Origin: Heterohyrax brucei
Lineage: Eukaryota; Chordata; Mammalia; Hyracoidea; Procaviidae
Direction: 5' to 3'
DNA: 64,000 nucleotides
Assembly (NCBI GenBank): GCA_028571685.1
Contig: CM053140.1
Location: 20,193,501 to 20,257,500, forward strand
Shown: positions 23,199-35,658 of the stretch, one piece after another
Layout: each line of letters opens with the position of its first letter
How positions within the stretch are numbered: position 1 is the stretch's first letter
The notes under the pieces: model-generated
Told to the model about the DNA's origin: nothing
Databases searched by the model: none
What the model saw: the letters and a program-made list of their open reading frames with translations, nothing else
Translations under genes and position numbers: made by a program

Positions 23199-23507
23199 GC
23201 AGTCCCATGCGACATTATTTATTTTGCTGCTTGACAGAAGGTGCTTCTTTAGGTTGGCCCTGGTGTCCTATCAACACGATCCTGTCTTTCTGTGTTCTGA
23301 GCACTTCTCTGCTTTCCGGCATAGTGATATGCCCCAGGCTCATTGTGTATTTTCACTGCCTAGCCTTCAAATTGACCCTCTTTACAAGAAATTCCTGATC
23401 ATTGGAGAATGATCTTTAAAAGCTCTGATTTCAGGACTGGGTGCAATACTACATTTTTAGTTTCAATCTTTGTGAAAGTTGAATATGCACAGTATTTTGG
23501 CAAACAA

Positions 23508-23672
23508 CTTCAAACCAAACTCAGTGCTGTTGAGTCGATTCCAACTCGACCCTATAGGGAACAGAATAGAACTGCTTCCATAGAGTTTCCGAGGAGCACC
23601 TGGTGGATTTGAACTACTGACCTTTCGGTTAGCAGACACAGCACTTAACCACTACACATCTCCAGGGTTTCC
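23508..23672 (-). repeat. AfroSINE
   Basis: caaaccaaactcagtgctgttgagtcgattcc to cactacacatctccagggtttcc. Confidence 0.85.
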
Positions 23673-24093
23673 AATTTTGGCAATGCTTAGGAAAAAACAA
23701 AATGAAACAAACAAACAAATCCTTGCAGGAACCATTAGAGGATGTGAAAATTATGGGTGTGAGTTTGAAAGGTATCAGATTTACATAGTATAAAGGTAGC
23801 TCACCACAGAGAATTGTTCCTTCTAAAGGTTTTAACAAATTCATGTGGGGTATCTTGGCAAGTAAGTGAGGGATGAAAATTGACGACACCAGTAATGAGC
23901 TAAATGGACATCACATACCTCCTGATATCTGGACCAGGAAGAAGACAATATCACTTCAAGGAATTCCTGCTGAAAATGTGGTTTGAATCCAGGCATGTCC
24001 AAATACATGGCTTGCTTACTTTGAAAGTGTTAAGTCTTAAAATACAGACAAAGATGGAATAACTGTTTAAGATCAAAGGAGATTAAGAGACAT

Positions 24094-24323
24094 ATTCTCT
24101 AGGGATGGGTCCCCAGAGAAGGACATCATGCTGGGTAAAGCAGAGCTCTGGCCAGTGAAAAAGAGGAACACCCTCAAAGAGATGGCTTCACAATGATGCC
24201 ACAATGGGCTCAAGCATTACAATAACTGTGAGGATGATACAGGACCAGGCAGTGTTTCATTCTGTTGTACTTCAGGTTGCTGGGAGACAGAACTGACTTG
24301 ACGGCACCTAACAACAACAAAAC
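24094..24323 (+). repeat. RTE 3' end with target duplication
   Basis: ccagagaaggacatcatgctggg to cttgacggcacctaacaacaac. Perfect 9-base duplications AAGAGACAT at 24085-24093 and 24324-24332. Confidence 0.9.
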
Positions 24324-24544
24324 AAGAGACATGCCAACCAGTTACAAGTAAGCCTGAATCTTCTTTTGGTATAAAGGACATCATCAGTACAAATGGTGAC
24401 ATCTGAATAAGGTCTATAGATAATAATACCGCATCAATGTTAATTTCCTGATTTCGATAATCGTGCTGTGTTTATGTAGGAAAACGTCCTGTTTTTTTAG
24501 GAAACTCTCTGAAGTATGTAGGATTCATGGGACATCAATGGTTT

Positions 24545-24708
24545 AAGGGAAAAACCAAGACCCCTTGCCAATGAGTCAATTCCAACTCACAGTGACCCTA
24601 CAGGATAGAGCAGAATTGCCCCCATAGAGCTTCCAACAAGTGTCTGGTGGATTTGTACCACCAATCTTTGGGTTAGCAGTGGTAGCACTTAACCACTACG
24701 CCGCTGAG
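24545..24708 (-). repeat. AfroSINE
   Basis: accccttgccaatgagtcaattcc to cacttaaccactacgccgctgagg. Confidence 0.8.
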
Positions 24709-24877
24709 GAGAGAACCAGATATAGGAGGTAAAATGTTAACATTCGGGAAACTTGAATGACAGACATATAGGAATTCCTCTCAGTATTCTTACAGCTTTT
24801 TGGTAATCTGAAATGTTGACAAAATAAAAAGTTAAAATAAGCCAATGAACGGCTACAAAAAGTTGCATGTGCACATG

Positions 24878-25085
24878 CTTCATTCATTCTTCTGTTCATT
24901 TTACTGAGCACCTGCTACGTGCCAGGTGGTTTTCTGAGCATGGACTGAGATAGACTCTGCCTTTGTGAAGCTGAGCGGAGACAGAGAACACACGGAATAA
25001 ATAAGGGAAATATACGGCTTGTCAGATGGTGCTGAGAAGAAGAAAGCAGGAGAGGAGAATAGAAGGTGGAGGACTGGGAATTAGA
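24878..25085 (-). repeat. L2 fragment
   Basis: ttcattttactgagcacctgctacgtgccaggtgg, tgtcagatggtgctgagaagaa. Confidence 0.65.
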
Positions 25086-25824
25086 ATCAAGTAGATCCAG
25101 AGGTATCAGTCCCCTGCCGCCATCCTTTTCCACCTCCCCCAATCTCCATAGCCACCCATTGTCACTTCTGATCATCCTGCTATCTATTGCCATATTGCTA
25201 ACAGATTTACTTCTCTTGCCACCTTTTGATTTTTAATTTTTCGGTTTAAGGCCTCATCTGTTGGCTTCCCATTATAAGAAGAAGAGGCTCCTTCTATCTT
25301 TCCTTTCCCCTGTCACACTATAGATACGTGCCCTTCGAATACCCCCCATTATCTTAGCTTCATCATAAAGTCAGGAAGATTCAGTGTTCACATTATCATG
25401 CACAAATAAAGGCTTTTAACAATTACACCAGGTAATAAACTATGACCACATTTTCTTTCCTTTATAATCTTTTGTTTGCTTCTGGATCAGTAATTGAAAT
25501 TTTAATTTCCTTCATGTTTTTAAATGTACTCGTCACTAATTTGACCACGAAGTCTGCAGCAGGTACACTACTAATTTCATCGTCCAGAAGCAGCCTTTCC
25601 TGAAAGCTTGTGACCTGGTTCAATCGAGACTGGCTGCCTTTTCTCTCCGGCACTCAGTTTCCATCCTGAGATGTCCCTTTACCACTACCCAGGAGATTTC
25701 TTTTGTCTTTGTTCGTTGTATCTTGAGTCCTATAATCTCTATCTCCCTCTTTCTTGGTGTATCCCCTCATTGTGGTGGAGCACACCCTCGGGTAATTTTC
25801 TGAGAAAGGGTGCATGAGAAGTGT
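25086..25824. other. No recognised feature
   Basis: Intergenic sequence; an L1-like scrap may lie at its right end (gagaaagggtgcatgagaag). Confidence 0.4.
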
Positions 25825-26310
25825 TCCAGTTATCTGTTACTGTGTAACAAAACGGCCCAAGTGTAATGGCACAAAATGGCAACGATTATTATTATCTCTC
25901 ATGGTTCTGGAACTCGATTGGATTCAGCTGGGTGATTTTCATTTTATGTCTCTCATGCAAGTACAGCCAGATGGTGGCAGACACTGCAGTCATCTCCAAG
26001 ACGTCTCCAGTAACAGTTCCGGCACCTAGGCTGACAGAGTCAAATAACTGTAGGTTCTCAGGCATCCCCCTCTCTCTGTATGTGGTCTCCCCAGGTGGTC
26101 TCTCCAGCATGGCAATGTCAGGGCAGCTGGAATTCTTACATGCCAGCTCAGAACTCCAAAGGCACATGTCCCAAGGGAAAGAGCAAGGCAAAATCTGTGC
26201 CACCTTTTATGACCTAATCTTGGATACAGAACATCACTTCTGCCTTACACTATTAGTTGAATTAGTTATAAAGGCCCACATGGGTTAAAGGGGAGAAAGT
26301 ACAGACTCAA
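25825..26310 (+). repeat. Ancient interspersed repeat, family not fixed
   Basis: ccagttatctgttactgtgtaacaaaacggcccaa, attattattatctctcatggttctgg, aagagcaaggcaaaatctgtgccaccttttatgacctaatc is a well-known old mammalian repeat pattern. I cannot settle between LTR and DNA-element families. Confidence 0.45.
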
Positions 26311-26999
26311 TCCCTCAACAAGGAACTGGCAAGTTTAGATGGGAAATATATGACAGTTTTCAAAATATACAATCAAAATTAAACTTGAGACATATATCTG
26401 AAAATATTTTTAGATTAAGCTTGATTGATAGTTTGGCTGAGTATAGAATTCTAGGCTGTCAATCATTGTACTTCAGAAATTCTTGAATCTAGTATTACTG
26501 TTAGAAAGTTTGAAGCATTCTAATTCTGAACACTTTCTGGTAATACCCTGCTTTGTTTCATAGCTGTGATATCTTTTCATGTATCCTTAAGGGTAATAAT
26601 CATAGTGCTTTTTTGTTTCTCCTCTCTGCATAGTCCCCTCCTAGTTTCTTCTGCTATTTTGGTCTCTCTCTCTCATGTTGAAGCATTCCCCAGGTGTACT
26701 GAAACCAATGTTTGTCTGTTTAAGATTAGCAGTGTAAGACTCACAGAGCCGGTGAGCTTCTAAAGGTGAAAGTGTGCTTCGCTGACAACGGATTCCACTT
26801 CGTGATCTGTTTGGACCATTTTGTTAGAAAACTGATGTCGCCACCTTTGGTCTTTGTTTGAAACTTGTTCCTCTAGCAAAACGTAATCTTCTTGTGAACA
26901 AGGACCACTAGAAATGTCCTTTGTACATACTGTGGTCTGTTTTATAGTAGGTACATAGTGCTTGCTTTCCATACAATCTTGGTCTAAGTGTGGTAAACA
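26311..26999. other. Mostly unrecognised, possible old repeat
   Basis: gattgatagtttggctgagtatagaattctagg (about 26420) resembles a common ancient LINE-associated segment. No gene is seen. Confidence 0.35.
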
Positions 27000-27715
27000 T
27001 CTTCTAATATGACCCCAATGATCCCCACTGCCTCATGGTCACATCCTTATGTAATCTCCTTTCTCTGAGTGTGGGCAGGACCTAGTGACTTGTTTCTAAC
27101 CCTCACAAACACGGCAAGAATGACTGAATGTCACTTTTGAGATTAAGTTACAAAAAAACTATGACTTCTATATTGCATGCTCTCTCTTGCTTTCTTATTG
27201 TGAGTGGCCTCACAGAGGAGTGCACATGGCAAGAACTGAGGGTAGTTGCCATCCAGCATCTACTGAGGAACTGAGATCCTCAGCCTTACAGCCCCCAAAG
27301 CCCACTGCCACTGAGTCAAGTCTGACTCAGTGACCCTACAGGGCAGAGTAGAACTGCTCCACAGAGTTTCTAAGAAGCACCTGGTGGATTTGAGCTGCCG
27401 ACCTTTTGGTTAGCAGGTGTAGCACTTAACCCACTGTGCCACCAGGGTTTCCCCCACAGCCCACGAGGAGCTGAATTACGCCAACAGCCTCGTAGGTCAG
27501 CCTGGAAGCAGATCCTCCCTTAGTCAAACCTTCACTGGGCAGGAAGCCACCACCACCATCACCTTACCTGCAGCCTCATCAGGGACCCTGAGACACAGGA
27601 CCCAGCTAAGCTGCACCCTGGTTCCTGACCCACAGATACTGTGAGACAAATAAGTGCTTGCGGTTTTGAGCTGATAAAGTGAGTAATTCAATTTCTTATA
27701 CAGCAACAGATAATG
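27000..27715 (+). repeat. MLT1-like LTR split by an AfroSINE
   Basis: ctaatatgaccccaatgatcccc ... catgctctctcttgctttctt ... gtgagacaaataagtgcttgcgg ... cagcaacagataatgaatac. Confidence 0.5.
27295..27455 (-). repeat. AfroSINE with target duplication
   Basis: Flanked by ACAGCCC at 27288-27294 and 27456-27462; ends gtgccaccagggtttccccc. Confidence 0.9.
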
Positions 27716-28364
27716 AATACATTGAGGATCTATATTTCTTATCTCTGTTAGAAGGAGGAGGAGGAGGAAAAAGCAGAAGCTAATCTTTCTCCTATATGGA
27801 TCCCCAAAAGATTTACTCTCTAAGATAGACTTTGGAGCTGTTCACCAAGCATTTCCAGCTCTCCACATTCTGGTACATGGTAAAATGGCATTTCCTGGTC
27901 TTTTTGTGTTCTCCTGGGGCCACATGCCTAGTTCTGGCTGATGAGCTCTCAGTGGAAATGAAGTGTGCTGCCTCCAGCTGAGAGCATTGAACAACCAGAG
28001 AATCCTTTGAGAGCCTCAATGTCCAGGACAGTGGCCACTAGCCATATGAGGCTCTTTAAGTGAAACCTGAATGAAGTAAAAGATTCTGCTCCTCAGAAAC
28101 GTGTTTCTAATACTTAAGAACCACACATGGCTCGTGGTGATGGTATGAGATGATGCAGGAATAGAGTGTTTCCGACTGCTGCACAGAAACCAGCCGAGTT
28201 CCAGATGGTAGCTGCTCCTTAAGCCTGGACCCCAGAATGAGGCCAACATAGAACAGAACCCCCAGTAGACCTGTGATAGACAGGTAGTGTGAATGAGAAA
28301 TTAGCATCTATAACGTCGCAGAGATTTGGGGTTTATTGGTTTCTGCAGCATAATCTGTAGCATA
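27716..28364. other. Possible DNA-transposon remnant, otherwise nothing
   Basis: The stretch ggccactagccatatgaggctctttaag (about 28031) to tagagtgtttccgactgctgcacag resembles an ancient hAT-type nonautonomous element; the rest is unrecognised. Confidence 0.35.
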
Positions 28365-28938
28365 TTCTTAGTTCCCTAAAGCCACCATAACACAAATACC
28401 ACAAGTAGATGGCTTTGAAGAATAGGAATCGATTTTCTCACATTTCTGGAGGCTCAAGTCCATGTCAGGTCTCAGCCATGTCGATTCTTTTCTTATTGGA
28501 GGCCCTGGGAGTTGTTGTTTCCCTGGCTTGTAGATAGTGATCACTTGGTGGCTGTCTTCCCTGTGGGTGTACCTCTGGGTCTGTTCTAGCCTTTTCACAA
28601 CTCAGAAGTGATTAGGCTTAGGATCCACCTTACTCTGGTATGACCTCATTGACATCACTAAGGAAAAATTATATTTCTAAACAGGATCACATCCACAGGT
28701 AGAAAAAAACCAAACCCATTGCCACTGAGTTGATTCTAACTCATAGCAGCCCTGTGTGACAGAGTAGAACTGCCCCATGTGGTTGCCAAGGGGTGGCTGG
28801 TGGATCTGAACTGCCAACCTTTTGATTAGCAGCAACAGCTTTTAACCACTGAGCCACCAGGGTTTCCATCCACAGGTGAAAGGGCCAAGAATTCAACTCA
28901 TATTTTGGGGGACATAATTCAGTCCATAACACATACCA
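28365..28938 (-). repeat. MaLR-type LTR split by an AfroSINE
   Basis: Reverse LTR: ttccctaaagccaccataacacaaataccac, ctcacatttctggaggctcaagtcc, ending ttttgggggacataattcagtccataacac. Confidence 0.65.
28701..28867 (-). repeat. AfroSINE with target duplication
   Basis: Perfect ATCCACAGGT duplications at 28691-28700 and 28868-28877. A well-preserved copy. Confidence 0.92.
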
Positions 28939-29044
28939 CACACAGATTTCAGAAAATCTATTTGTACCTGCTTTAAAACAGCTGTGAACTATTTGGGTGC
29001 CAAGCACTTAATCCACTCACCCAATCAGCAAGCCATTAATTGAG

Positions 29045-29490
29045 CAGCAGTTAGCTGTCCTACCTTATTTGAGGTGCTTTATGACATGCACCCGAAAGCT
29101 GGATAACAAATAAGGAAGACAGAAGAAGAGCTGACACCTTTGAATTGTGGTGTTGGAGAAGAATATTGAATGCACCATGGACTGTCAAAAGAACAAACAG
29201 ATCTGCCCTGGAAGAGGAACACCCAGGGTGCTCCTTGGAAGCAAAGATGGTGAGACTGCGTCTCACATACTTTGGACATGTTGTCAGGAGGGATCCATCC
29301 ATGGAGAAGGATGTCATGCTTGGTAGAGCATAGGGTCAACAAAAAAGAGAAAGACCCTTGAAAAGATGGATTGTTGTGGCTACAACAATGGAATTAAGCA
29401 TAAAAATGATTGTGGGCAGAGTTTTGTTCTGTTGTTCGTGTGGGCACTATGAGTCGGAACTGACTTGATGGCACCTAACGACAACGTAAT
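29045..29490 (+). repeat. RTE 3' end
   Basis: cacccgaaagctggataacaaataagg, atgcaccatggactgtcaaaagaacaaacagatctg, catgcttggtagagc, tail gacttgatggcacctaacgacaac. Confidence 0.85.
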
Positions 29491-29493
29491 TTG

Positions 29494-29705
29494 GGAGGAT
29501 TCTCTGAATAGTGCAAACGGTTAAGTGCTCACCTACTAACTCAAAGGTTGGCAGTTTGAATCTACCCAAAAGTACCCAGGAAGAAAGTCCTAGTGATCTT
29601 CTGAAAAGTCACAGCCACTAAAAGCTCTATGGATAGAGTTCTATTGTGAAACGAAAGGAGTCTCCATGAGTCAGAATGGACTTTTTGGTTTTTTGTTCTG
29701 TGATA
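29494..29705 (+). repeat. AfroSINE, long type
   Basis: gtgcaaacggttaagtgctca, ggcagtttgaatctaccc, then gaagaaagtcctagtgatcttctgaaaagtcacagcc. Confidence 0.8.
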
Positions 29706-29985
29706 TGGGAAGAAAACATTTCTTTAAGGGCTTTCCCTCCAATGCTAATATACACACTAGTATAAAAACTTAGATCATAGCATTAAGTACTAAACTGTGT
29801 ATAGATTACAAAGCTGTTGTAGAAGAAAGATCAGAGGGGATTGGTGCAGCCAAGGAATGTGTCATGGCAGAACTATGCTTCTTGAAGTTTAGATAAAATT
29901 TAGAAAAGCAAAGCAAGAAGAATAGTATGGTAGTTTCTCAAGATTTCGATAAACCTTAAAACTGCAAAATTTCTGGGAGAAAACT

Positions 29986-31225
29986 TGTTGTTGTTAGGTG
30001 CCATTAAGTCAGGTCCAACTCATAATGGCAGTATGCACAACAGAACGAGATGTTGCCTGGTCTAGTGTGATGTCCACAACTGTTTTTATGCTTAAGGTCA
30101 TTGTGTGGCCATCGTGTCAGTCCACCTTGTTGAGGGTCTTCCTCTTTTTCGCTAACTCTCCTCTCTACCAAGCATGATGTCTTTCTCCAGGGACTGATCT
30201 TTCCTGACAACATGTCCAAAGTATGTAAGAAGCAGTCTTGCCATCTTTGATCCCAAGGAGCACTCTGGTTGTACTTCTTCCAGAACAGATATGTTTGTTC
30301 TTTTGGTGGTTCATGGTACATTCAAAATTCTTCTTCAAAACTACAGTTCAAAGGCACCAATTCTTCTGTCTCCTTTGTTTGTTGTCCAGCTTTTGCACAC
30401 ATATATTATGTGACTGACAATACCATGGGATTGCGTCAGGCACACTTTAGTCTTCAAGGTGACATCTTTACTTCTCCATGTTTTAAAGAGATCCTTTGCA
30501 GCAGATTTTCCCAATGCAATGGGTCTTTTGGTTTCTTGACTGCTGCTTCCATGGGTGCTGAGTGTGGACCCAAGTAAAATGAAATCCTTGACAACCTTAA
30601 TCCTCTCTCCATTTACGACAATGTTGCTTACTGGCCTAGGGGTAAGGATTTTTGTTTTCTTGATGTTGAGGTGCAATCCATACTGAAGGAGGTTGTGGTC
30701 CTTGATATTCATCAGTGAGTGTTTCAAATCTTCTTCACTTCCAGCAACAATCTGTGTAACACAGGTTGTTAATGAGTCATCTTCCAATCTTGATGCCTCA
30801 TTCTTCTTTGTATAATCCAGCTTCTTGGATTATTTGCTCGACATATAGACTGAAAAGGTGTGGTGAAAGGATACAATCCTGACACACACCTTTCCTGACT
30901 TTAAAACACACAGTGTGCCTTTGTTCTGCTTGTACAACTGCCTCTTGATCCATCTACAGATTCCTTAAGAGCACAGTTACATGTTCTGGAATTTCCATTT
31001 TATGCAACATTAGCCATAATTTGTTATGATCCGCACAGGTGAACATCTTTGCACAGTCAACGAAACACAGGTAAACATTTCAGGTATTCTCTGCTTTCAG
31101 CCAAGATCCATTTGACATCCTCAGTGGTAACCCTGGTTCCACGTCCTCTTCTGAATCCAGCTTGAATGTCTGGCAGTTCTTTGTCAATATACTGCCGCAG
31201 TTGCTTTTGAATGAGGGAGAAAACT
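29986..31225 (-). repeat. RTE fragment reaching the reverse transcriptase region
   Basis: 1.24 kb antisense from the 3' tail (ttgttgttgttaggtgccattaag) into the reverse transcriptase region. The translated minus strand near 31137-31216 gives IQKQLRQYIDKELP and QAGFRRGRGTR, but stops interrupt the frame. 5'-truncated. Confidence 0.88.
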
Positions 31226-31239
31226 ATGGGGCCTAACAT

Positions 31240-32600
31240 TTTATGAAAATAGAATAACAAGAGTAACAATAAATGCATGAATAGAAGATAAAATAGTAAA
31301 TGGGACTTCATAAACATTAAAAACTTATGCTCATCAGACTTTATCAAAAGAGCAAAAAGACAACTTACAGACAATCTTCAGAAACAAAGTCTCCAACAAG
31401 GGTTTGATCTCTAAACTCTACAAAAAATGTCAATGATTCAACAAGAAAAAGAGGACACCAACAAAAACACAGACAGAAGATCATTAGCCATTCCCCATTG
31501 CCATCAAGTTGGATTTGAACTCAGTGGCCCTGAAAGGGAGGAAACTGCTGCACAAGGTTTGCAGGAAGCCACAGATGGGTTTGATCTGCTAACCTTCTGG
31601 TTGGCAGCTGCAGCTGTTAACCACTGTGCCACCAGGACTCCCATCAGCTATTGAACGGCAGGAATAAAAAAATCAAACTAGTTGTCATAGAATCGATTAT
31701 GACTTATAGAGACCCTAAGCAAACCAAAATTAGAATGAGACACCATTTCAGTCAGGCTAAAATGGCACAGATTAAAAAAAAAAAGGTAAAAATGAATAGA
31801 TATGGGGAGATTATAACCCTTATCCATTGCAGATGGACTATAAAATGTTATAACTGCTATGGAAATGGTATGGTCCTTCCTCAGAAAACTAGAAGCAGAA
31901 CTATTGTATGATCTGGCAGTTCCGCTCCCAGGCATACACCTTAGAGACCTAAACATTGTGACACAGACATGTGCACACCTAGTTTCATTGCAGCTTTATT
32001 TACAATAGCAAGAAAATGGAAACAATCGAAGTGTTTATCAATGGATGAATGGATAAGTAAAACGTGGCACATACATGTAGTGGAATATTATGCAGCCATA
32101 AAGAACAATGATAAGTCTGGGAAACACTTTATAACATGAATGGACCTGGAGGGCATAAGGCAAAGTGTCAACAGTCACGCACATAAGGACAAATGCTGTA
32201 CGATCTCTTTTACAGGAAGAGAAGGATACGTATAAAGAGACTGATATTCATTGGTGGTTACCAGGGAGGAGGAGGAAGAAGCACACCTTAGAGCCTAGAT
32301 ATCTGTTATTCTTGGTGATGGTAAAAGTGGCACTGAATGTGGGTACATTCAGCACCGCATGACCAAAGGAGATGAGGTTTGAGAAGAGCTCAAGAGAAGA
32401 GGATGCCTATACTAAAGAATCTGACACGTCTAAGGTGGCAACAACTGCAACAAAGACCGAAAAGTGTTCATATGTATGTCACATATAGGAGATATAGGCA
32501 GGGGCGCATGGGATTATTTGTGTTTACTCACTAGTCTGTAGTGATCAAGTTCACACGGTTTCACCACATCATGAAATGACTGTACGTATATGTGTGTGTA
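31240..32600 (+). repeat. L1 ORF2 end and 3'UTR, split by AfroSINE pieces
   Basis: gggacttcataaacattaaaaacttatgctcatcagac (ORF2 end), tttatttacaatagcaagaaaatgg, gtggaatattatgcagccataaagaac, ggacctggagggcataaggc. Confidence 0.75.
31483..31641 (-). repeat. AfroSINE
   Basis: gccattccccattgccatcaagttgg to accactgtgccaccaggactccc. A second scrap lies at about 31668-31718 (actagttgtcatagaatcgattatgac). Confidence 0.75.
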
Positions 32601-32634
32601 TGTATATATATGTGCCTATATATGTGTCTATATT
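32578..32634 (+). repeat. (TATG/TG)n microsatellite
   Basis: tgtacgtatatgtgtgtgtatgtatatatatgtgcctatatatgtgtc. Confidence 0.75.
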
Positions 32635-32639
32635 GTGGT

Positions 32640-33590
32640 TTTGATAAACATTTACACAGCAAGTAAACTTGACACCACATCATTCGGTGGAACTCATGCA
32701 AACTTGTTCAGTGCAGACTAGTAAGTAGGCACATGTAAGGTCACATTTACCTTGCTTACTGAGTCAGGGACAGCAAGTCTCAGAAAAGGTTTTAACTCTG
32801 TAGGAAGGTGCTGTGGGGTTGGGAGACAGACGGATGTCAATCATACCTAAAAGCACAATTTTTGGAGGAGGAGGTTTCAATAAAAAAAAAAAAAAATTGT
32901 GATTAAGTGAAAGTTTACAATCCAAGTCAATTTTCCACGTAAAACCATGAATACTTGCTTCTCTGCAATTCTTTCTGTTCTCACTGTGTGACAGCCACCC
33001 TTTCTTTTTCACTGTTTCCAGTATCCACTCAACCAGTACTATCCCCTCTTCCCCACCCTCCCCTCTTTAAAGAGAAACCAGAACAACAGCCTCAAATTTT
33101 ATATTAAACCATACAGTACACATACCACGTGCATCACTCTGTGTTCCCCAAGTCCAGTCCCTTCTTTGTCTAAAGTGTTGGTTTCAGTATAGGTTTCAGC
33201 TTTGGGCTAGTCATGTTCTCAGGGACCCTCCAGGTTGTCAGATTATCAATTCTGGTCTTTTAATAGAGCTCTTGATCTGCTCACCTCTTGTGCTATGTCA
33301 AAAACTCTACATTGTGTGCCCTATTCAGAACTGTCTTTCGTGATAGCTGGGCACTATCTGGTTCTTCTGACCCCATGCTGATGTAGTTTCCCAGTCAGAC
33401 GGACCCTTTTGTCTCCTGAGTTCATTTTTCCTCATGTTCTTTGATGATCTTGTTGTCATCTGTTCCAGGTGGGTTGGGACTAGTTGATGTTACTCAGGTG
33501 GCAGCTTGCTAGCTTTTAAGACCTCAGATGCCACTCATCAATACAGGGTGCAGAAGACTGTCTTAGAAAAAGACTAATTATGCCAACTGA
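32640..33590 (-). repeat. L1 3'UTR, antisense
   Basis: The L1 end in reverse (ttgtgattaagtgaaagtttacaatcc) and, further right, cagcttgctagcttttaagacctcagatgccactcat. The latter is the complement of the 'tggtgtctggggtcttaaaagc' motif of the sense copies nearby. Confidence 0.65.
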
Positions 33591-35030
33591 CCTTGATGTC
33601 CCCTGAAAACATGATCCCCAGACCCATCTCCCTTGAAAGCAGAATTTTTTATGAGAAAAATGTGAAATCGTTCACTACAGATGATCTGACAAGCAAGGTA
33701 AGCACCATGCTACACTGCCTGTTGGATAATCCACCCCTGGGTATAGGCATGTGGGTGTATGGGTATATACAGGAGTATACATATGTGAGAACAGATAGAG
33801 GTATCTGTAAGTATGTGTAAATACAGAGATATGTGAGCAGACACATGTATTTAGTAAAGACACAGCTACAGACACATCCCAGACATTGGTTTTGAAAATA
33901 ATTTTCTAGGTTTTAAGGCTTATAACCATGGTTTCATGAGATATCTCAGTGAATTGGCCTACTATAGTTTAGAAAGTCCAAGTTCTACATTCTAGTGAAG
34001 TAAGTAGCATCTGAGGTTCTAAAATCTTTCAAGCAGCCATCTAAGATATAACTATTTGTCTCTACTATCAGGAACAAAAGAGTAAGAAAGTAGCCAAAAT
34101 CTCAGAGAAGAAACAAACCTACAAGGCTGATAACGTACACAAGTCAGGACCATCCTCTACCCAGAGACCAGAATAACTAGATGGTGCCCAGCTACCACCA
34201 CTGACCATTCTAACTGGGGTCACAACAGACAGTCCCAGATACAATGGGAGAAAATTGTAGAACAAAACTCAGATTCTTCGAGGCCAATTGGCACAACCAG
34301 TGTTTTGTTAATGAGGACTCACTGCACCCGTATTGGTGAGTGGTGTCTGGGGTCTTAAAAGCTGCCAAGCCATCGTCTGAGGGTATAGCAAATGGTTCCA
34401 ACTCGACAGGATTGGACAATCTCCGAGGACCAAAACGACATGGGGGAAAGAGAACCTGGAAGACAGAGAGACCCATGTGACTGGATCTCTCCATGGACTC
34501 AGGACTGGAAGAACCATACGGTGCCCGGCCACCACCAGTGATAGCTGTGATAGAGCTAGAAAATTGAGTCTCACTGGCAACACAAGAATGAATAGGAGTG
34601 CACCCTGAGATATCCACTAAAAGACGGCAACTGATGGTCCAGGGGCCTCAGAGTTCACCTGGGAACATGGCCTCTGGCCCTGCTGCTGCCCCTGTCCATA
34701 AATCATAATGAAGGTCAACTCTTCAGACAGCAATGAAGTGGACTTGGTGACACAGAGTGACCATACCTTGTGGGCACTTTATGGTTCTACGTGTCTATCG
34801 TATATCACCCTGCTGACCTCTTACTGAAGGAAAGGGAGTGGGTGAAGAGGAGGGGATAGCAGACTACTGGGAGGTTAGTTCATGTACAGAGCAGAGGAGA
34901 AGAGTATGCTGTCGCTGGACAGGGAGAGCAGGGGGAGCTGCATATAGGTGAGCATGCAAATTTATATGGGAGTGTACATTTTCATTCAATCACAATAATA
35001 AAAAAAAACCCTCAGATTCTTAAAAAAGAA
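33591..35030 (+). repeat. L1 3'UTR, sense
   Basis: gagtggtgtctggggtcttaaaagctgccaagcc, accatacggtgcccggccaccacc, gaaggtcaactcttcagacagc, and the end gggagtgtacattttcattcaatcacaataataaaa. Close relative of 46013-47405. Confidence 0.75.
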
Positions 35031-35420
35031 AAGTCAGACTTACTGGGCCAGTTGAGACCAGAGGACTTCCTGAGACATTCTTTAAACCTCGGACTGAAAC
35101 TTGAGTGATCGACTTTATAGCAGAATAGCAAAGTGGCACATCAAATGCAGGATATGATCCACAAGATCAGTGCTCTACTGAAAAAACTATTAGTATGAGA
35201 CCTAAAGGTCAACATTTTCTCTAAAGCAAAGATGATAAAAATACAGGTGCCTGGGAAACAAGAGTACTGGAAATGAAACAACCAGAACCCCAAAAAAGAG
35301 AATGTTGACACATTGTGAAAAATGTAACTGACATTACTGAACAATGTGTGTGGAAATGGTCAAGTGGAAACCCAACTTGCTGTGTAAACTTTCACCAGAA
35401 ACATAATAGAATATTGTTTT
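35031..35420 (+). repeat. L1 3'UTR end, second subtype
   Basis: gaatgttgacacattgtgaaaaatgtaactgacatt, acaatgtgtgtggaaatggtc and gctgtgtaaactttcacc end an L1 copy different from the one just upstream. Confidence 0.6.
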
Positions 35421-35491
35421 CTTTAAAAAAAAATACTGACAACTTTATCACTTCATTATAGTATTATACTATTAGCAACTAATTACTATAC

Positions 35492-35658
35492 TAGTGGGAA
35501 CACGGATGGCATACAGGTTAAGAGCTACAGCTGCTTACCAAAAGGTTGGTAGTTTGAATCTACCACTTACTTCTTGGAAACTCTGTGGGACAGTTCTACT
35601 CTGTCCTATAGGGTCGTCATGGGTCAGAATCTACTCTACCAGTACTTTTTTTTTTTTG
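35492..35658 (+). repeat. AfroSINE
   Basis: ggcatacaggttaagagctacagctgctt to ctatagggtcgtcatgggtcag, with a T-run tail. Confidence 0.85.

Larger units (their letters stand above)
21060..23507 (+). repeat. Old L1 3' region broken by SINEs and an LTR
   Basis: Pieces at 21060-21311, 21512-21556, 21764-22341, 22936-22989 and 23199-23507 line up in order with one old L1 3' region: tccaatacaggacactgcattc, tatcactggtgatgctgaact, ctgctctttggaatcaagttc, later gttggccctggtgtcc. The 207-codon frame at 21839-22462 lies in this noncoding remnant. Confidence 0.6.
23880..24840 (+). repeat. L1M-like 3' end with two insertions
   Basis: Broken copy: gatcaaaggagattaagagacat, acatcatcagtacaaatggtgacatctgaataagg, tgttaatttcctgatttcgataatcgtgctgt, ending gacaaaataaaaagttaaaa. 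Confidence 0.55.
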
